NCBI GenBank assembly: GCA_028277445.1
Contig: JANQGG010000038.1
Span: 26,154-90,153, forward strand
From: Chloroherpetonaceae bacterium
Lineage (GTDB): Bacteria > Bacteroidota > Chlorobiia > Chlorobiales > Chloroherpetonaceae
DNA: 64,000 nt
Direction: 5' to 3'
Shown here: in pieces, positions 46,211 through 54,957 of the stretch
Position numbering within the stretch: the stretch's first letter is position 1
Layout: each line of letters begins with the position of its first letter
Program-made: the position numbers and the translations under genes
The notes under the pieces: model-generated
Databases searched by the model: none
Told to the model about the DNA's origin: nothing
The model's input: the letters and a program-made list of their open reading frames with translations, nothing else

Positions 46211-47584
46211 TCATTCATACATAAAGATCAAATAATCATAACCGGCAAGCGAGAACTTAATGGTACCGTCTTTTGTCGAACGGTATTTTTCAGGTTCTAA
46301 ATAATTATGCAACAGTCGCTCTTCTTCAAGCGCTATATAACCTGTAAATGGCTTATCTTTTAAATTAACAACCACCAGCGTTTTTTCTGTATTATTTTCT
46401 CTGGTAAATGCAAAAATTTGATAATCATTTGCAGTTTTTAGTCGCGTCATCTTACCATTAAAAAAAACGTCATGCGAAGCTCTCATAAATCCTAATTTCA
46501 GGTATAAATTCATAAACGCTTTTTTGCGTTCATCCTGCCACATGTCGGATTCGTTAAGGCATAAACTTTGCTTGATCAACTCCCCTATGCGCCCGTCATT
46601 TAAAATGATAGGCAAGGTAGGCTGCCCCGAAAATGAGCCTAACGTATAATCAAGAACGGTTTTAAGCGAGAGCTTTTTGAATTCATTATTTTTTTTAAGT
46701 GGCTGCTTATTTTCGTAATACACTTCATTTGTTCGTAATAAAATACCTTGCTGATTATTATTAAAACCCGCTTCCTTTTGGCACGCATCAACAAACCGGC
46801 TTACATCGGCGCCGCTAAACAGAACTTCATTTAATGTTTTGGAAACCGGGTTTCCCAAATAGCATCCATTCTTCAATGAGGGCATATTTTCCGAAGCATT
46901 CATCAACAAGACAAGCCGCGTTTCAACAACAAACGCATTGAGAAATTCTTTTAAGCCCGCAAGGTTTAAAATTTGATCATCATCAAAGCCAAAGCCAGAT
47001 ACCGGGTAGGTTTTTAAGATTTCATCAAGCGCTTTTCTTAAATATCCATTAACCGTTTCATTCCGAACATTCAATGCAAAACCATTCGCTTCACCGCCGG
47101 CAGACTTTAAAGAAATCTTTATTACAGCATTTTCAAGCTCTGGTGAATTGAGAATCGTTTCATCGATACGATCAAACGTAATCAACGGGAATTCCATAAG
47201 AATTTTAAACCCTGCCTTTGAAACATCATTAAAAAATGCTTTAAGTTCTTCACGTGTACCAACTTCTGGCAATAATACTGTATTAAGGATAACCGAAGCT
47301 TTATCAGTTTCTTTAGGGATGTGCTTAAAATTTACCTGAAATAATTGTGGTAAATACAGAACATTAATGCCGTGTTGCTTAAGTTTGGGTAATTTTCCAC
47401 GAATTTTCTCGAAAGAACAGTCTTTTTTTACATCATCCGATGAAAGTTTAAGAACAATCGCTTTCTTTAACCATGCATTGGATTGATCACTAAAGGCTGA
47501 ATGGGATGACTGGGGTTCAATACAAAATGCCGATTTCAAACAAATGCTAAAAATGATCAGAAAAGGTATAAACCTAAAATTCAT
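46211..47584 (-). CDS. secreted GH13-like (alpha-amylase fold) protein, likely inactive
   Basis: Exported protein of 457 residues with a signal peptide (MNFRFIPFLIIFSICLKSAFC). TIM-barrel features of family GH13: KLPKLKQHGINVLYLPQLFQ (strand beta-2), GTREELKAFFNDVSKAGFKILMEF (region I), YPVSGFGFDDDQI around residues 192-204 (region II) and a terminal beta-sandwich (LVVVNLKDKPFTGYIAL). Catalytic residues are poorly kept: region I lacks the Asn-His of D-x-V-x-N-H, region II has Gly instead of Arg (FGFDDD), and a region IV with N-H-D is not found. Binding or structural role is more likely than hydrolysis; monocistronic. Confidence 0.7.
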   Translation of the reverse strand: MNFRFIPFLIIFSICLKSAFCIEPQSSHSAFSDQSNAWLKKAIVLKLSSDDVKKDCSFEKIRGKLPKLKQHGINVLYLPQLFQVNFKHIPKETDKASVILNTVLLPEVGTREELKAFFNDVSKAGFKILMEFPLITFDRIDETILNSPELENAVIKISLKSAGGEANGFALNVRNETVNGYLRKALDEILKTYPVSGFGFDDDQILNLAGLKEFLNAFVVETRLVLLMNASENMPSLKNGCYLGNPVSKTLNEVLFSGADVSRFVDACQKEAGFNNNQQGILLRTNEVYYENKQPLKKNNEFKKLSLKTVLDYTLGSFSGQPTLPIILNDGRIGELIKQSLCLNESDMWQDERKKAFMNLYLKLGFMRASHDVFFNGKMTRLKTANDYQIFAFTRENNTEKTLVVVNLKDKPFTGYIALEEERLLHNYLEPEKYRSTKDGTIKFSLAGYDYLIFMYE

Positions 47585-47671
47585 TCACTAAACCGTTAAA
47601 ATTCAATTAAATATAAACCTTGATAGTTATTAAATTGCTTTAACTTTTCCAAGGTTATCACTCGCATTCTC

Positions 47672-48976
47672 ATGGCGTTATTTTGGTTGATCATCTACAA
47701 TCTCTGTTTTCCATTATTTTGGTTCATCTTTTTTTTGAGTGGCTTATTTAATCAAAAACTTCGCGATTCTTTAAACGGTCGAAACGATTTGTTTCGCGAC
47801 CTAAAGCGAAAACTTTCATCTTTAACTTCTGCTCAACATAAACGCATTTGGATACATGCTTCCTCGGTTGGGGAATTCGAACAAGCTCGGCCTGTTATCC
47901 ATAAACTCAAACAGATTGACCCTTCGCTAAAGTTCATTGCAACCTTTTCTTCAATTTCGGGATATAATGCGCGAAAAAATAATACCGATGTTGATGTGGT
48001 ATCGTTCCTTCCACTGGATTTTTTCAATCACGCCAAGCGGTTTGTATCCCTTGTTAAACCTGAAATTTTAATCCTTGTTCGTTACGACTATTGGTTTAAC
48101 CACTTGTTTCTGGCTCATAAGAACAATGTAAAATTGTATTTGATTGCCGGCGTTCTCCGGGAAGATGCCATCTATCTCAAACCCTTTATTAAAGGGTTAT
48201 ATCGGCAAATGTTTGCGATGTTTGAAGCGCTTTTTACCGCAACGCCTCAAGATGCGGATCGATTCAATAACTCGTTTGATTTGAAAACTGCGCAATTTGC
48301 CGGTGATCCAAGATTCGACCAAGTGATCAAACGCAGCCGGCAACTTGAAAAAATCAATTATCTGAAGCCTTATTATGAAGGCAAACGGGTTTTGGTGGCC
48401 GGCAGCACCTGGGAAAAGGATGAAGCGCTATTGATCGCTGCGTATAACGCCATAAAAAGCGCTGAAACCACTCTCATCATTGCCCCGCATGAAGTAAACC
48501 CGGAAAATATTAAGCGATTGAAACAAACGCTTGCTGCAACCAAACTTACCTATCAAACCATTTCAGACTTTCCCCAATCGTTCAATAGCAACGACATTTT
48601 AATTATTGATCAAATTGGATTTTTAGCAGAATTGTATGCCTTAGCCAATGCGGCTTACATTGGCGGCGGATTTGGCGTGAATGTTCATAACACATTGGAA
48701 GCTGCTGTGTATGGCTTGCCGGTCATTTACGGGCCAACTATCACAAAATCGCTTGAAGCCAAAGATTTAGCAGAGCTTGGCGGTGGGTTTATTGTCCATG
48801 ATCAACATGAACTCAGAGCGGTGTTAAACCGTCAATTTCTTGATGCAGAAGGTCAACAAAAAGCCGGAGAAATCAGCAGGAACTATGTTCGGAGCAAATC
48901 GGGAGCAACCGATGTTATCGTCTCAGAATTGATGAAGGCGCTTAATCCCAAAGCGCAAACTACTGACCCACAATAA
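47672..48976 (+). CDS. waaA: 3-deoxy-D-manno-octulosonic acid (Kdo) transferase
   Basis: Inner-membrane-associated glycosyltransferase of 434 residues that adds Kdo to lipid IVA, a key step in LPS inner core synthesis. Seen: N-terminal anchor LIIYNLCFPLFWFIFFLSGLF, WIHASSVGEFEQARPVI (acceptor motif), the GDPRFDQV region, GSTWEKDEALLI, APHEVNPENI and the C-terminal GGFGVNVHNTLEAAVYGLPVIYGP donor-binding motif. All match WaaA/KdtA. It shows the organism makes lipid A. Its 3' end overlaps the response regulator gene by 17 bp in tail-to-tail orientation. Confidence 0.96.
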   Translation: MALFWLIIYNLCFPLFWFIFFLSGLFNQKLRDSLNGRNDLFRDLKRKLSSLTSAQHKRIWIHASSVGEFEQARPVIHKLKQIDPSLKFIATFSSISGYNARKNNTDVDVVSFLPLDFFNHAKRFVSLVKPEILILVRYDYWFNHLFLAHKNNVKLYLIAGVLREDAIYLKPFIKGLYRQMFAMFEALFTATPQDADRFNNSFDLKTAQFAGDPRFDQVIKRSRQLEKINYLKPYYEGKRVLVAGSTWEKDEALLIAAYNAIKSAETTLIIAPHEVNPENIKRLKQTLAATKLTYQTISDFPQSFNSNDILIIDQIGFLAELYALANAAYIGGGFGVNVHNTLEAAVYGLPVIYGPTITKSLEAKDLAELGGGFIVHDQHELRAVLNRQFLDAEGQQKAGEISRNYVRSKSGATDVIVSELMKALNPKAQTTDPQ

Positions 48977-49571
48977 AATTACCGGCAACAAATGTCACCT
49001 GCAAAAACTTCGACTGTTTGGCTGCTTCCAATGCTTCCAACCCGGTAAACGGGCCAAACTGGATTTTTTTTAATTTGCCGGCATCGTAGTGCATTTCGCC
49101 GGAATTTTTACCGTCATCCAAAATTAACTTACCGGTTGATTTCATCATGGTAAGTTCTCCCATATAACTTGAAAGCGGACGCTCGGTTATGGGATTGCCT
49201 TTTTCATCCAAATGCAATAGCCCGTAAATGGTTTTGCGAATCTTTTTGGGCTCAGCGGGTTTAATGATGTAATCCGAAACCCCACTCGAAAGGCATTTCA
49301 TGATGAGATTGGTATCCGACATTGAGCTTAGCACCACAATGGGCGGTACATGAAACTTGGAATTCTCCAAAGCCTGGATCATATCGTAGCCGTTCATTTC
49401 CGGCATGGCAATATCTGTGATGATCAGATCAAATTCGAGGGTTTCGAACTGTTTTAAAGCTTCTTTGGCTGAATGTACCGATCGGATCGCAATCCAGGGC
49501 GTATTTAAGACCTCCAATAAAAATTGATGGATATCCTGATCATCATCCACCAAAAGGGCTTTTCGAATCAT
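48960..49571 (-). CDS. response regulator with PATAN (DUF4388) domain
   Basis: Two-component protein of 203 residues. Receiver domain at residues 4-118 with acidic pocket LLVDDDQDIH, phospho-acceptor in LIITDIAMPEMNGYDMI, and Lys in YIIKPAEP. The C-terminal ~70 residues (TMMKSTGKLILDDGKNSGEMHYDAGKLKKIQFG...GLEALEAA) match the PATAN/DUF4388 domain, found in gliding or twitching regulators (PatA-type). No DNA-binding region. Role: likely protein-interaction output, perhaps motility or differentiation. Partner kinase is not adjacent. Confidence 0.87.
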   Translation of the reverse strand: MIRKALLVDDDQDIHQFLLEVLNTPWIAIRSVHSAKEALKQFETLEFDLIITDIAMPEMNGYDMIQALENSKFHVPPIVVLSSMSDTNLIMKCLSSGVSDYIIKPAEPKKIRKTIYGLLHLDEKGNPITERPLSSYMGELTMMKSTGKLILDDGKNSGEMHYDAGKLKKIQFGPFTGLEALEAAKQSKFLQVTFVAGNFIVGQ

Positions 49572-49710
49572 GGATTTTTTGGATGTTTGATTGACAAATC
49601 AACTGTGTATTGCAGAATATAATAATCCTTGCAATTTTTTTTGATTCGCGATGCGGTTTTATTAAGATTACCTTATTAAGTAAGAGTATTGATTGAAAGT
49701 CTTAAATGCA

Positions 49711-51411
49711 ATGAGTGAAACTAAATTTGATAGGGAAACACTGGATTTTGATGTGTTATTTGTTGGCGCTGGGCCGGCCAACCTTTCGGCGGCCATACGA
49801 TTAAAGCAGCTATTGAATGAACACAATGCTAAATCCGATGAAAAGATTGAACCGGAAATCGGGATCATTGAAAAAGGAAAGTTTATCGGGGCGCACAGCC
49901 TTTCCGGGGCTTGTCTTGATCCCAAAGCCTTGCTGGAATTTTTGCCCGATTATAAATCGCAGGGTTGTCCTATCGAAACCGATATCTCTAGCAGCAAATT
50001 ATATTTTTTAAGTAAGAATCGGGCCATTAACCTCCCGTTTGTTCCTTCATCGTTTCGCGATACTTCCGGCCATATTATCTCATTAACCAAATTCTGTCAA
50101 TGGCTTGCAAATATTGCTGAAGATATGGGAATTTCGATATTTGAAGGATTTGCCGGCTCCGAGTTGCTTTATGAAGGCAAAAAAGTGGTTGGCGTGCAAA
50201 CCGACGACAAAGGGCTGGATAAATCCGGAAATCCCAAACCGTATTTTGAGCCGGGCATGCGAATTCATGCAAAAGTGACGGTGTTGGGTGAAGGCGCACG
50301 AGGATCGCTCACCAAACAGGTTGTGAATAAATTTTACCTGGATCGCGATAAAAACCCACAATCCTACGAAACCGGCGTAAAAGAAATTTGGGAAATACCC
50401 TCGGGGCGCATAAAACAAAGCTCAGTTTTTCATACCTTTGGCTACCCGCTACCCCGTGATGCTTATGGCGGAAGCTGGCTATATGCCCTATCGGATACAA
50501 AAATTTCATTGGGATTTGTGACAGCATTGGATGCGATTAACCCAACCAATGATCCGCATTTTTACCTTCAAAAATTCAAAACTCACCCGTTTATTTCATC
50601 GTTGCTTTCAGGTGGTCGGTTAAGCGGCTATGGCGCCAAAGTCATTTCCGGTGGCGGATACTACGCAATGCCTAAAATGCAGATTGATGGGTTGCTCTTA
50701 ATCGGCGAATCAGCGGGATTTTTAAATATGACGCGTCTTAAAGGAATTCATCTCTCCATGAAATCGGGGCTGCTTGCCGCCGAAACGATTCTTGATGCCT
50801 TAAAACAAAATGATTTTTCCGAGCAAACCCTCGAAACTTACACCCAACGTTTTGAACAATCATGGGCAAAAACCGAGCTGTATCAATCACGAAATTTCAG
50901 GCAAGCATTTTCCTTTGGGTTATTTACCGGCATGCTCCGTGTGGGTTTGCAACGCTTAACCAAAAACACGTGGCCAAAAGAAGCTTTAAGCATGAACCCG
51001 GATCACATGAATATGGAGCATTTTCATCGCCTGCATCGTGAAGTCTATTACAAAAGCCGGGATGGTTTTGAAATTGATGACAAGCTCACGTTTGATAAAC
51101 GTGCCGATCTTTATTATTCCGGGACAACGCATGAAGAAGATCAACCCTCACATATTTATATCCGGCCCGAATTGATTGTAGATATCTGCAACACCAAATG
51201 CACGGTTGAATATGGCAATCCCTGCCAGCATTTTTGCCCGGCCAATGTTTTTGAAATGGTTGTTGCCGATAAAATGATGGGGACTAAAAAATTACAACTC
51301 AATGCCGCCAATTGTTTGCACTGCAAAACCTGTGATATTGCCGACCCATACCAGGTTGTAACCTGGAAAGTACCCGAAGGCGGCGGCGGGCCTCAATACA
51401 ACGAAGGTTAA
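49711..51411 (+). CDS. electron-transfer flavoprotein:quinone oxidoreductase
   Basis: Membrane-associated enzyme of 566 residues that passes electrons from ETF to the quinone pool during fatty- or amino-acid oxidation. Start ATG at 49,711 (a TTG at 49,693 adds six residues). Seen: FAD motif VLFVGAGPANLSAAIRL, IIEKGKFIGAHSLSGACLDP, SGGGYYAMPKM, GLLLIGESAGFLNMTRLKGIHL (second FAD motif), and the C-terminal [4Fe-4S] region with NCLHCKTCDIADPYQVVTW and PEGGGGPQY, diagnostic of ETF-QO. First gene of an operon with the ATP-grasp, mnmA and thioesterase genes (gaps 20, 5, 11 bp). Etf subunits are not in the window. Confidence 0.95.
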   Translation: MSETKFDRETLDFDVLFVGAGPANLSAAIRLKQLLNEHNAKSDEKIEPEIGIIEKGKFIGAHSLSGACLDPKALLEFLPDYKSQGCPIETDISSSKLYFLSKNRAINLPFVPSSFRDTSGHIISLTKFCQWLANIAEDMGISIFEGFAGSELLYEGKKVVGVQTDDKGLDKSGNPKPYFEPGMRIHAKVTVLGEGARGSLTKQVVNKFYLDRDKNPQSYETGVKEIWEIPSGRIKQSSVFHTFGYPLPRDAYGGSWLYALSDTKISLGFVTALDAINPTNDPHFYLQKFKTHPFISSLLSGGRLSGYGAKVISGGGYYAMPKMQIDGLLLIGESAGFLNMTRLKGIHLSMKSGLLAAETILDALKQNDFSEQTLETYTQRFEQSWAKTELYQSRNFRQAFSFGLFTGMLRVGLQRLTKNTWPKEALSMNPDHMNMEHFHRLHREVYYKSRDGFEIDDKLTFDKRADLYYSGTTHEEDQPSHIYIRPELIVDICNTKCTVEYGNPCQHFCPANVFEMVVADKMMGTKKLQLNAANCLHCKTCDIADPYQVVTWKVPEGGGGPQYNEG

Positions 51412-51431
51412 ATCCCAAACAAACGCTCTCT

Positions 51432-52364
51432 ATGAACGCAACGAAAACATATGATCTTGTGATAACATGGGTTTGGGAGTTCGATCACGAGTTTGTTTTA
51501 AAACTCCAACACAAAGCCGCACAACTGGGTATTGAGTTTTGCCATGTCACGGTTTATGATATCATGAATTTTTCTGAGAGCGTTTTATCGGGAAACATCC
51601 ATATGCATTCGTTAATGGACAGAGCAAGCGATGTTGATGATAGTTTTGCGCCATTAAAACAATGGGCCATTGCCCAAAACATCCCCACCGTAAATCCTTA
51701 CAACATTTCCGAAAAAGCCATCAATAAAGCGCTGATGCAACCCATACTTAACGAGTTGGGAATAACAACCCCAAAAACGATTGTTGTGCCGCCATTTGAT
51801 CAAGCCTACGATTTGCCGCAATTCTTTGCTGATAACATTTCGAACTTAACCAAGCCTTTTGTTGTAAAACCGGCCTTAGGCGGCGGCGGGGATGGCGTTG
51901 TAAAATCAGTTTGGAGTTATGATGAATTTCTTAATCATCGCCAATATCATGAATGGGATCACTACCTTGTCCAGGAAAAAATTTACCCTAAATTTTATAA
52001 TAACCGGCGATGTTGGTTTAGAGCATACTACATTTATGGCGACTTTGAAGCGGTCTGGTGGGATGATGAAACCTTGATTTACCACGAAATGACCATCGAT
52101 GAAAAACAAGCGCTTAATCTTTTTCAGGTTGAATCGGAGATGAAAAAAATTGCCCGTAACATAAACATGGACTTTTTTTCATCGGAATATGTTTTAACTG
52201 AAAAGAACGAATGGGTGATCATTGATTATGTCAATGACCAAGTGGACATGCGACCAAAATCACGCCATCACGACGGCGTTCCTGACCGGATTGTTGATCT
52301 GGTGGTTGAAAAAACATGCCGATTTGCTCAAAAATGTTTAATTGAAAACACGCCAATATCTTAG
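51432..52364 (+). CDS. ATP-grasp enzyme of unknown substrate
   Basis: Predicted ATP-dependent ligase of 310 residues. The core is ATP-grasp: FVVKPALGGGGDGVVKSVWSYDEF near residue 145 (glycine-rich P-loop), the hinge-like HEWDHYLVQEKIYP, and the metal/ATP-binding FSSEYVLTEKNEWVIIDYVNDQVDM (E...N...D residues). A Y-Y-I-Y-G-D-F-E-A-V-W-W-D-D stretch is distinctive. N-terminal ~90 residues are a Rossmann-like pre-ATP-grasp domain. Co-transcribed with ETF-QO and mnmA, but no clear link to either. Possibly a peptide- or amino-acid ligase (RimK-like). Confidence 0.82.
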   Translation: MNATKTYDLVITWVWEFDHEFVLKLQHKAAQLGIEFCHVTVYDIMNFSESVLSGNIHMHSLMDRASDVDDSFAPLKQWAIAQNIPTVNPYNISEKAINKALMQPILNELGITTPKTIVVPPFDQAYDLPQFFADNISNLTKPFVVKPALGGGGDGVVKSVWSYDEFLNHRQYHEWDHYLVQEKIYPKFYNNRRCWFRAYYIYGDFEAVWWDDETLIYHEMTIDEKQALNLFQVESEMKKIARNINMDFFSSEYVLTEKNEWVIIDYVNDQVDMRPKSRHHDGVPDRIVDLVVEKTCRFAQKCLIENTPIS

Positions 52365-52369
52365 AAATA

Positions 52370-53434
52370 ATGACGACACATAAAGAAAAAGTTGTTGTGG
52401 GAATGTCGGGCGGGGTTGACTCAAGCATTTCAGCCTATTTGCTTCAAAAATCCGGTTACGACGTCTATGGATTAACCTTTAGTGTGCTGAAAAAACAATC
52501 CTCCGATTCTTTTGAACAAGCACGTGCGGTTGCAAACATTCTGGGCATATCTCATGAAAGAACTGATCTCCATGAGCGGTTTTCCGAAAAAATAATTGAC
52601 TATTTCAAAACTGAATATCTCAACGGGCGCACCCCAAATCCATGTATGGTCTGTAATGCTAAATTCAAATGGGCAACTTTGCTGAGCCATGCCGAAACAG
52701 TTGGCGCAAAGTATGTTGCTACTGGTCACTATGCCACACGTGCTTTTAAAGATGGGTTTTATAAAATCTCTTTTGGAAAAGACCGGTCAAAAGATCAGAG
52801 TTACATGTTATGGATGCTCTCGCAGGAAGCCCTTTCAAAAACGCTCTTCCCGCTTTCTGATTATACCAAAACCGAGGTTCGGGCTTTAGCACGTTCGCTA
52901 GGTTTTAAAAACGCCGATCGGACAGATAGTTTTGAAATTTGCTTTATACCCGATGATGATTACGCCGGATATCTCAAACTCAATGTTCCGGAATTAGAAG
53001 AATCGGTTAAAAATGGCGAAATCATTAATCGAAACGGCGAGGTATTGGGTTATCACAAAGGGTATCCGTTTTACACCGTCGGCCAGCGTAGAGGCTTAGG
53101 CATTTCAACGCCTCAACCATCTTATGTTACGGAGATTGATGCGCAGAAAAATCAAATCATTGTTGGCGCTAAAGACGATTTATTGCATCGCAAGCTCACT
53201 GCTTTACACCCGAATTGGTTTTTTAATCCCGATCATTCTCAGCCATTACCTTGTGATGCCAAGATTCGTTACAAAGACACGCCCGAACCATGCGTTGTTA
53301 CGTTTTTATCTGACGGCTCATTAGAGATTGAATTTGAAACGCCTAAGCGTGCCATTACGCCAGGACAGGCGATTGTATTTTATAAAAACAATGAGATGCT
53401 GGGAGGCGCATTCATTGATAACATTCTCATGTAA
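52370..53434 (+). CDS. mnmA: tRNA-specific 2-thiouridylase
   Basis: Enzyme of 354 residues that makes 2-thiouridine at position 34 of Lys, Glu and Gln tRNAs. Seen: PP-loop VVVGMSGGVDSSISAYLL at residue 9, the first catalytic cysteine in NPCMVCNAKFKWATLL, the second in FEICFIPDDDYAGYL, and PFYTVGQRRGLGI typical of MnmA. The C-terminal beta-barrel is complete. Five bp after the ATP-grasp gene and 11 bp before the thioesterase gene, so in one operon. Confidence 0.97.
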   Translation: MTTHKEKVVVGMSGGVDSSISAYLLQKSGYDVYGLTFSVLKKQSSDSFEQARAVANILGISHERTDLHERFSEKIIDYFKTEYLNGRTPNPCMVCNAKFKWATLLSHAETVGAKYVATGHYATRAFKDGFYKISFGKDRSKDQSYMLWMLSQEALSKTLFPLSDYTKTEVRALARSLGFKNADRTDSFEICFIPDDDYAGYLKLNVPELEESVKNGEIINRNGEVLGYHKGYPFYTVGQRRGLGISTPQPSYVTEIDAQKNQIIVGAKDDLLHRKLTALHPNWFFNPDHSQPLPCDAKIRYKDTPEPCVVTFLSDGSLEIEFETPKRAITPGQAIVFYKNNEMLGGAFIDNILM

Positions 53435-53445
53435 TTTTTTTAAGT

Positions 53446-53934
53446 ATGCCTGAACAATCCTACCGATCCAAAATCGTTTCCGATTCCAAAGTCATTGCCA
53501 CCCATGTGGTTATGCCGAGCGATGTGAATTTTTTGGGAACACTAGCGGGGGGCACATTAATGCATTGGATGGATTTGGCCGCCTCAACTGCCGCAAGCCG
53601 CCATGCAAACTCAGTGTGTGTAACGGCTTCTGTTGACTCCATTGAGTTTAAATCGCCCGTTAAACTTGGGGAAGTAGTCATTATTCATGCGCAAGTCAAC
53701 CGCGCTTTTAAAACATCAATGGAAATTGGAGTAAAAGTCTATTCGGAAGATGTCATTTCCGGCGACCAAAAAATCTGCAACCGGGCATATTTCACGTTTG
53801 TAGCCGTTGATAAAGATTTAAAACCACAACCTATTCCAAAACTTTTTCCCGAAACCGATGAAGAAGTCAAACGCTACGAAGAAGCCTACCATCGTCGCAA
53901 GTCAAGACTTGCAAACAAATCACAACAGGATTAA
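53446..53934 (+). CDS. acyl-CoA thioesterase (hotdog fold, YciA/BACH type)
   Basis: Cytoplasmic thioesterase of 162 residues. Hotdog core: VVMPSDVNFLGTLAGGTLMHWMDLAASTAAS (the GG-x-L-M-x-W-M-D helix with the catalytic Asp), VCVTASVDSIEFKSPVKLGEVVIIHAQV and a C-terminal VAVDKDLKPQPIPKL. It matches the YciA/BACH acyl-CoA thioesterase family. Last gene of the ETF-QO operon. Together with ETF-QO it supports fatty-acyl-CoA turnover. Confidence 0.93.
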   Translation: MPEQSYRSKIVSDSKVIATHVVMPSDVNFLGTLAGGTLMHWMDLAASTAASRHANSVCVTASVDSIEFKSPVKLGEVVIIHAQVNRAFKTSMEIGVKVYSEDVISGDQKICNRAYFTFVAVDKDLKPQPIPKLFPETDEEVKRYEEAYHRRKSRLANKSQQD

Positions 53935-53978
53935 CGCGTTTGTTTAAGATAGCCGAAGAATAAAACGACCAAGTTGTT

Positions 53979-54311
53979 TTATTGAAGTTTGGAAGGCAGT
54001 TGAAATGTTCCGTCTTCAGAAGGCGGAAAATCATAGACATTAATCACAGCATCAATGTTTAAATTGCTGTAAAGGTGCGGGAAGACCTGATCATTTACCA
54101 TTTCATACCTTAATGCCTGTTTAATTTTGATTGGATCAATTTCCAAAAGCACTAAATCGTGTACTCCTTTAAAAAATGAATTTGCAACAAATAACACCTG
54201 ATCTATACGCGAAAGATGTATAAACCCTTCTTTAGTTAAACTCTCACAACTATATGCACCGGCAGTCTTAGCATTTTCCCAATCCGATAAATTCGCAATA
54301 TGATAAACCAT
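53979..54311 (-). CDS. DUF952 family protein
   Basis: Small cytoplasmic protein of 110 residues. The DUF952 features are present: VYHIANLSDWENAKTAGAYSCESLTKEGFIHLSRIDQV with I-H-L-S and the later LYSNLNIDAVINVYDFPPSEDGTF. The fold is related to ADP-ribose/RNA-modifying (ART-like) proteins, but the function is not established. Convergent with the thioesterase gene (44 bp apart). Confidence 0.9.
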   Translation of the reverse strand: MVYHIANLSDWENAKTAGAYSCESLTKEGFIHLSRIDQVLFVANSFFKGVHDLVLLEIDPIKIKQALRYEMVNDQVFPHLYSNLNIDAVINVYDFPPSEDGTFQLPSKLQ

Positions 54312-54478
54312 ACAAATGTTCAGCCTAATTTGTAAAATTTCAGATTAAATGGTGATTGTGGGCGAAATATGTTTGTCTTAACCACTACAAATCCTTCATT
54401 CTAAAGTCTTATCTTAACATTTAAATACGCAATAAAATCTTAAAATCATTACTTTAAGAGAGGCTTTTCGTCTAAAAA

Positions 54479-54570
54479 CAGGTAATGATGAGTTTAGCTT
54501 CTGCTGGCGAATGTAGTTTCAAAAACAAGGGGTTGCAACCCCTTGTTATAGCTGATACCCGTGCGTCATT
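54479..54570 (+). repeat. dispersed intergenic repeat, copy 2, perfect 24-bp palindrome
   Basis: Homologous to 14,137-14,229. Its centre 54,524-54,547 is a perfect palindrome: AACAAGGGGTTG followed by its exact complement. The 3' end merges into the element starting at 54,565. Confidence 0.82.
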
Positions 54571-54664
54571 GCGAATCCTTCGGCTTCGCTCAGGACAGGC
54601 TCATGGAAGCAATCCAGAGGCATTTTCTGGATCGCCGCACGCCTTACAGGCGTTTCCAATGACG
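54565..54664. repeat. MITE-like element with GTCATTG ends, copy A
   Basis: 100 bp bounded by GTCATTG and its reverse complement CAATGAC. It contains an internal ATCCAG ... CTGGAT hairpin. The reverse complement matches 63,863-63,936: shared AACGCCTG, GCGTGCG, then a 21-bp identical stretch from GATCCAGAAA to TCTGGATTGC, and CAATGACGC. Confidence 0.75.
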
Positions 54665-54887
54665 AGTTAACAAATGGGTTAATGTTAGGTATAGTGTGCA
54701 TATTTTTCCACCTCCGGCTTCTTCGAAGCCACCTCCGCCTGCGGAGGATAATTTATTGAAGTCACAAATTCTAATACCAAATTGTGTTTTATTGTCCCTC
54801 TCTCTGAGAGGGTGGCCGACAGGCCGGGAGAGGAAAAATTCGTCATTAACTATATTTGTGTTTTGGTCGTCAAAATGCCAGACTAGC

Positions 54888-54957
54888 GATGACCCGTTAA
54901 AAAGTAATTCATCATTTCCGTTTTGTCTTTTTGGCTTACATTTCCAAAAATTTGTAC
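54888..54957 (-). repeat. 70-bp repeat, inverted copy of 63,798-63,865
   Basis: Its reverse complement aligns nearly identically to 63,798-63,865, sharing TGTAAGCCAAAAAGACAAAA, CGGAAATGA and GAATTACTTTTTAACG. The sequence AGCCAAAAAGACAA also occurs at 14,121. Confidence 0.78.

Noticed and set aside
54479..54957. Possible CRISPR array
   Set aside because: The repeated elements are of different sequences, lengths and orientation, and not evenly spaced.
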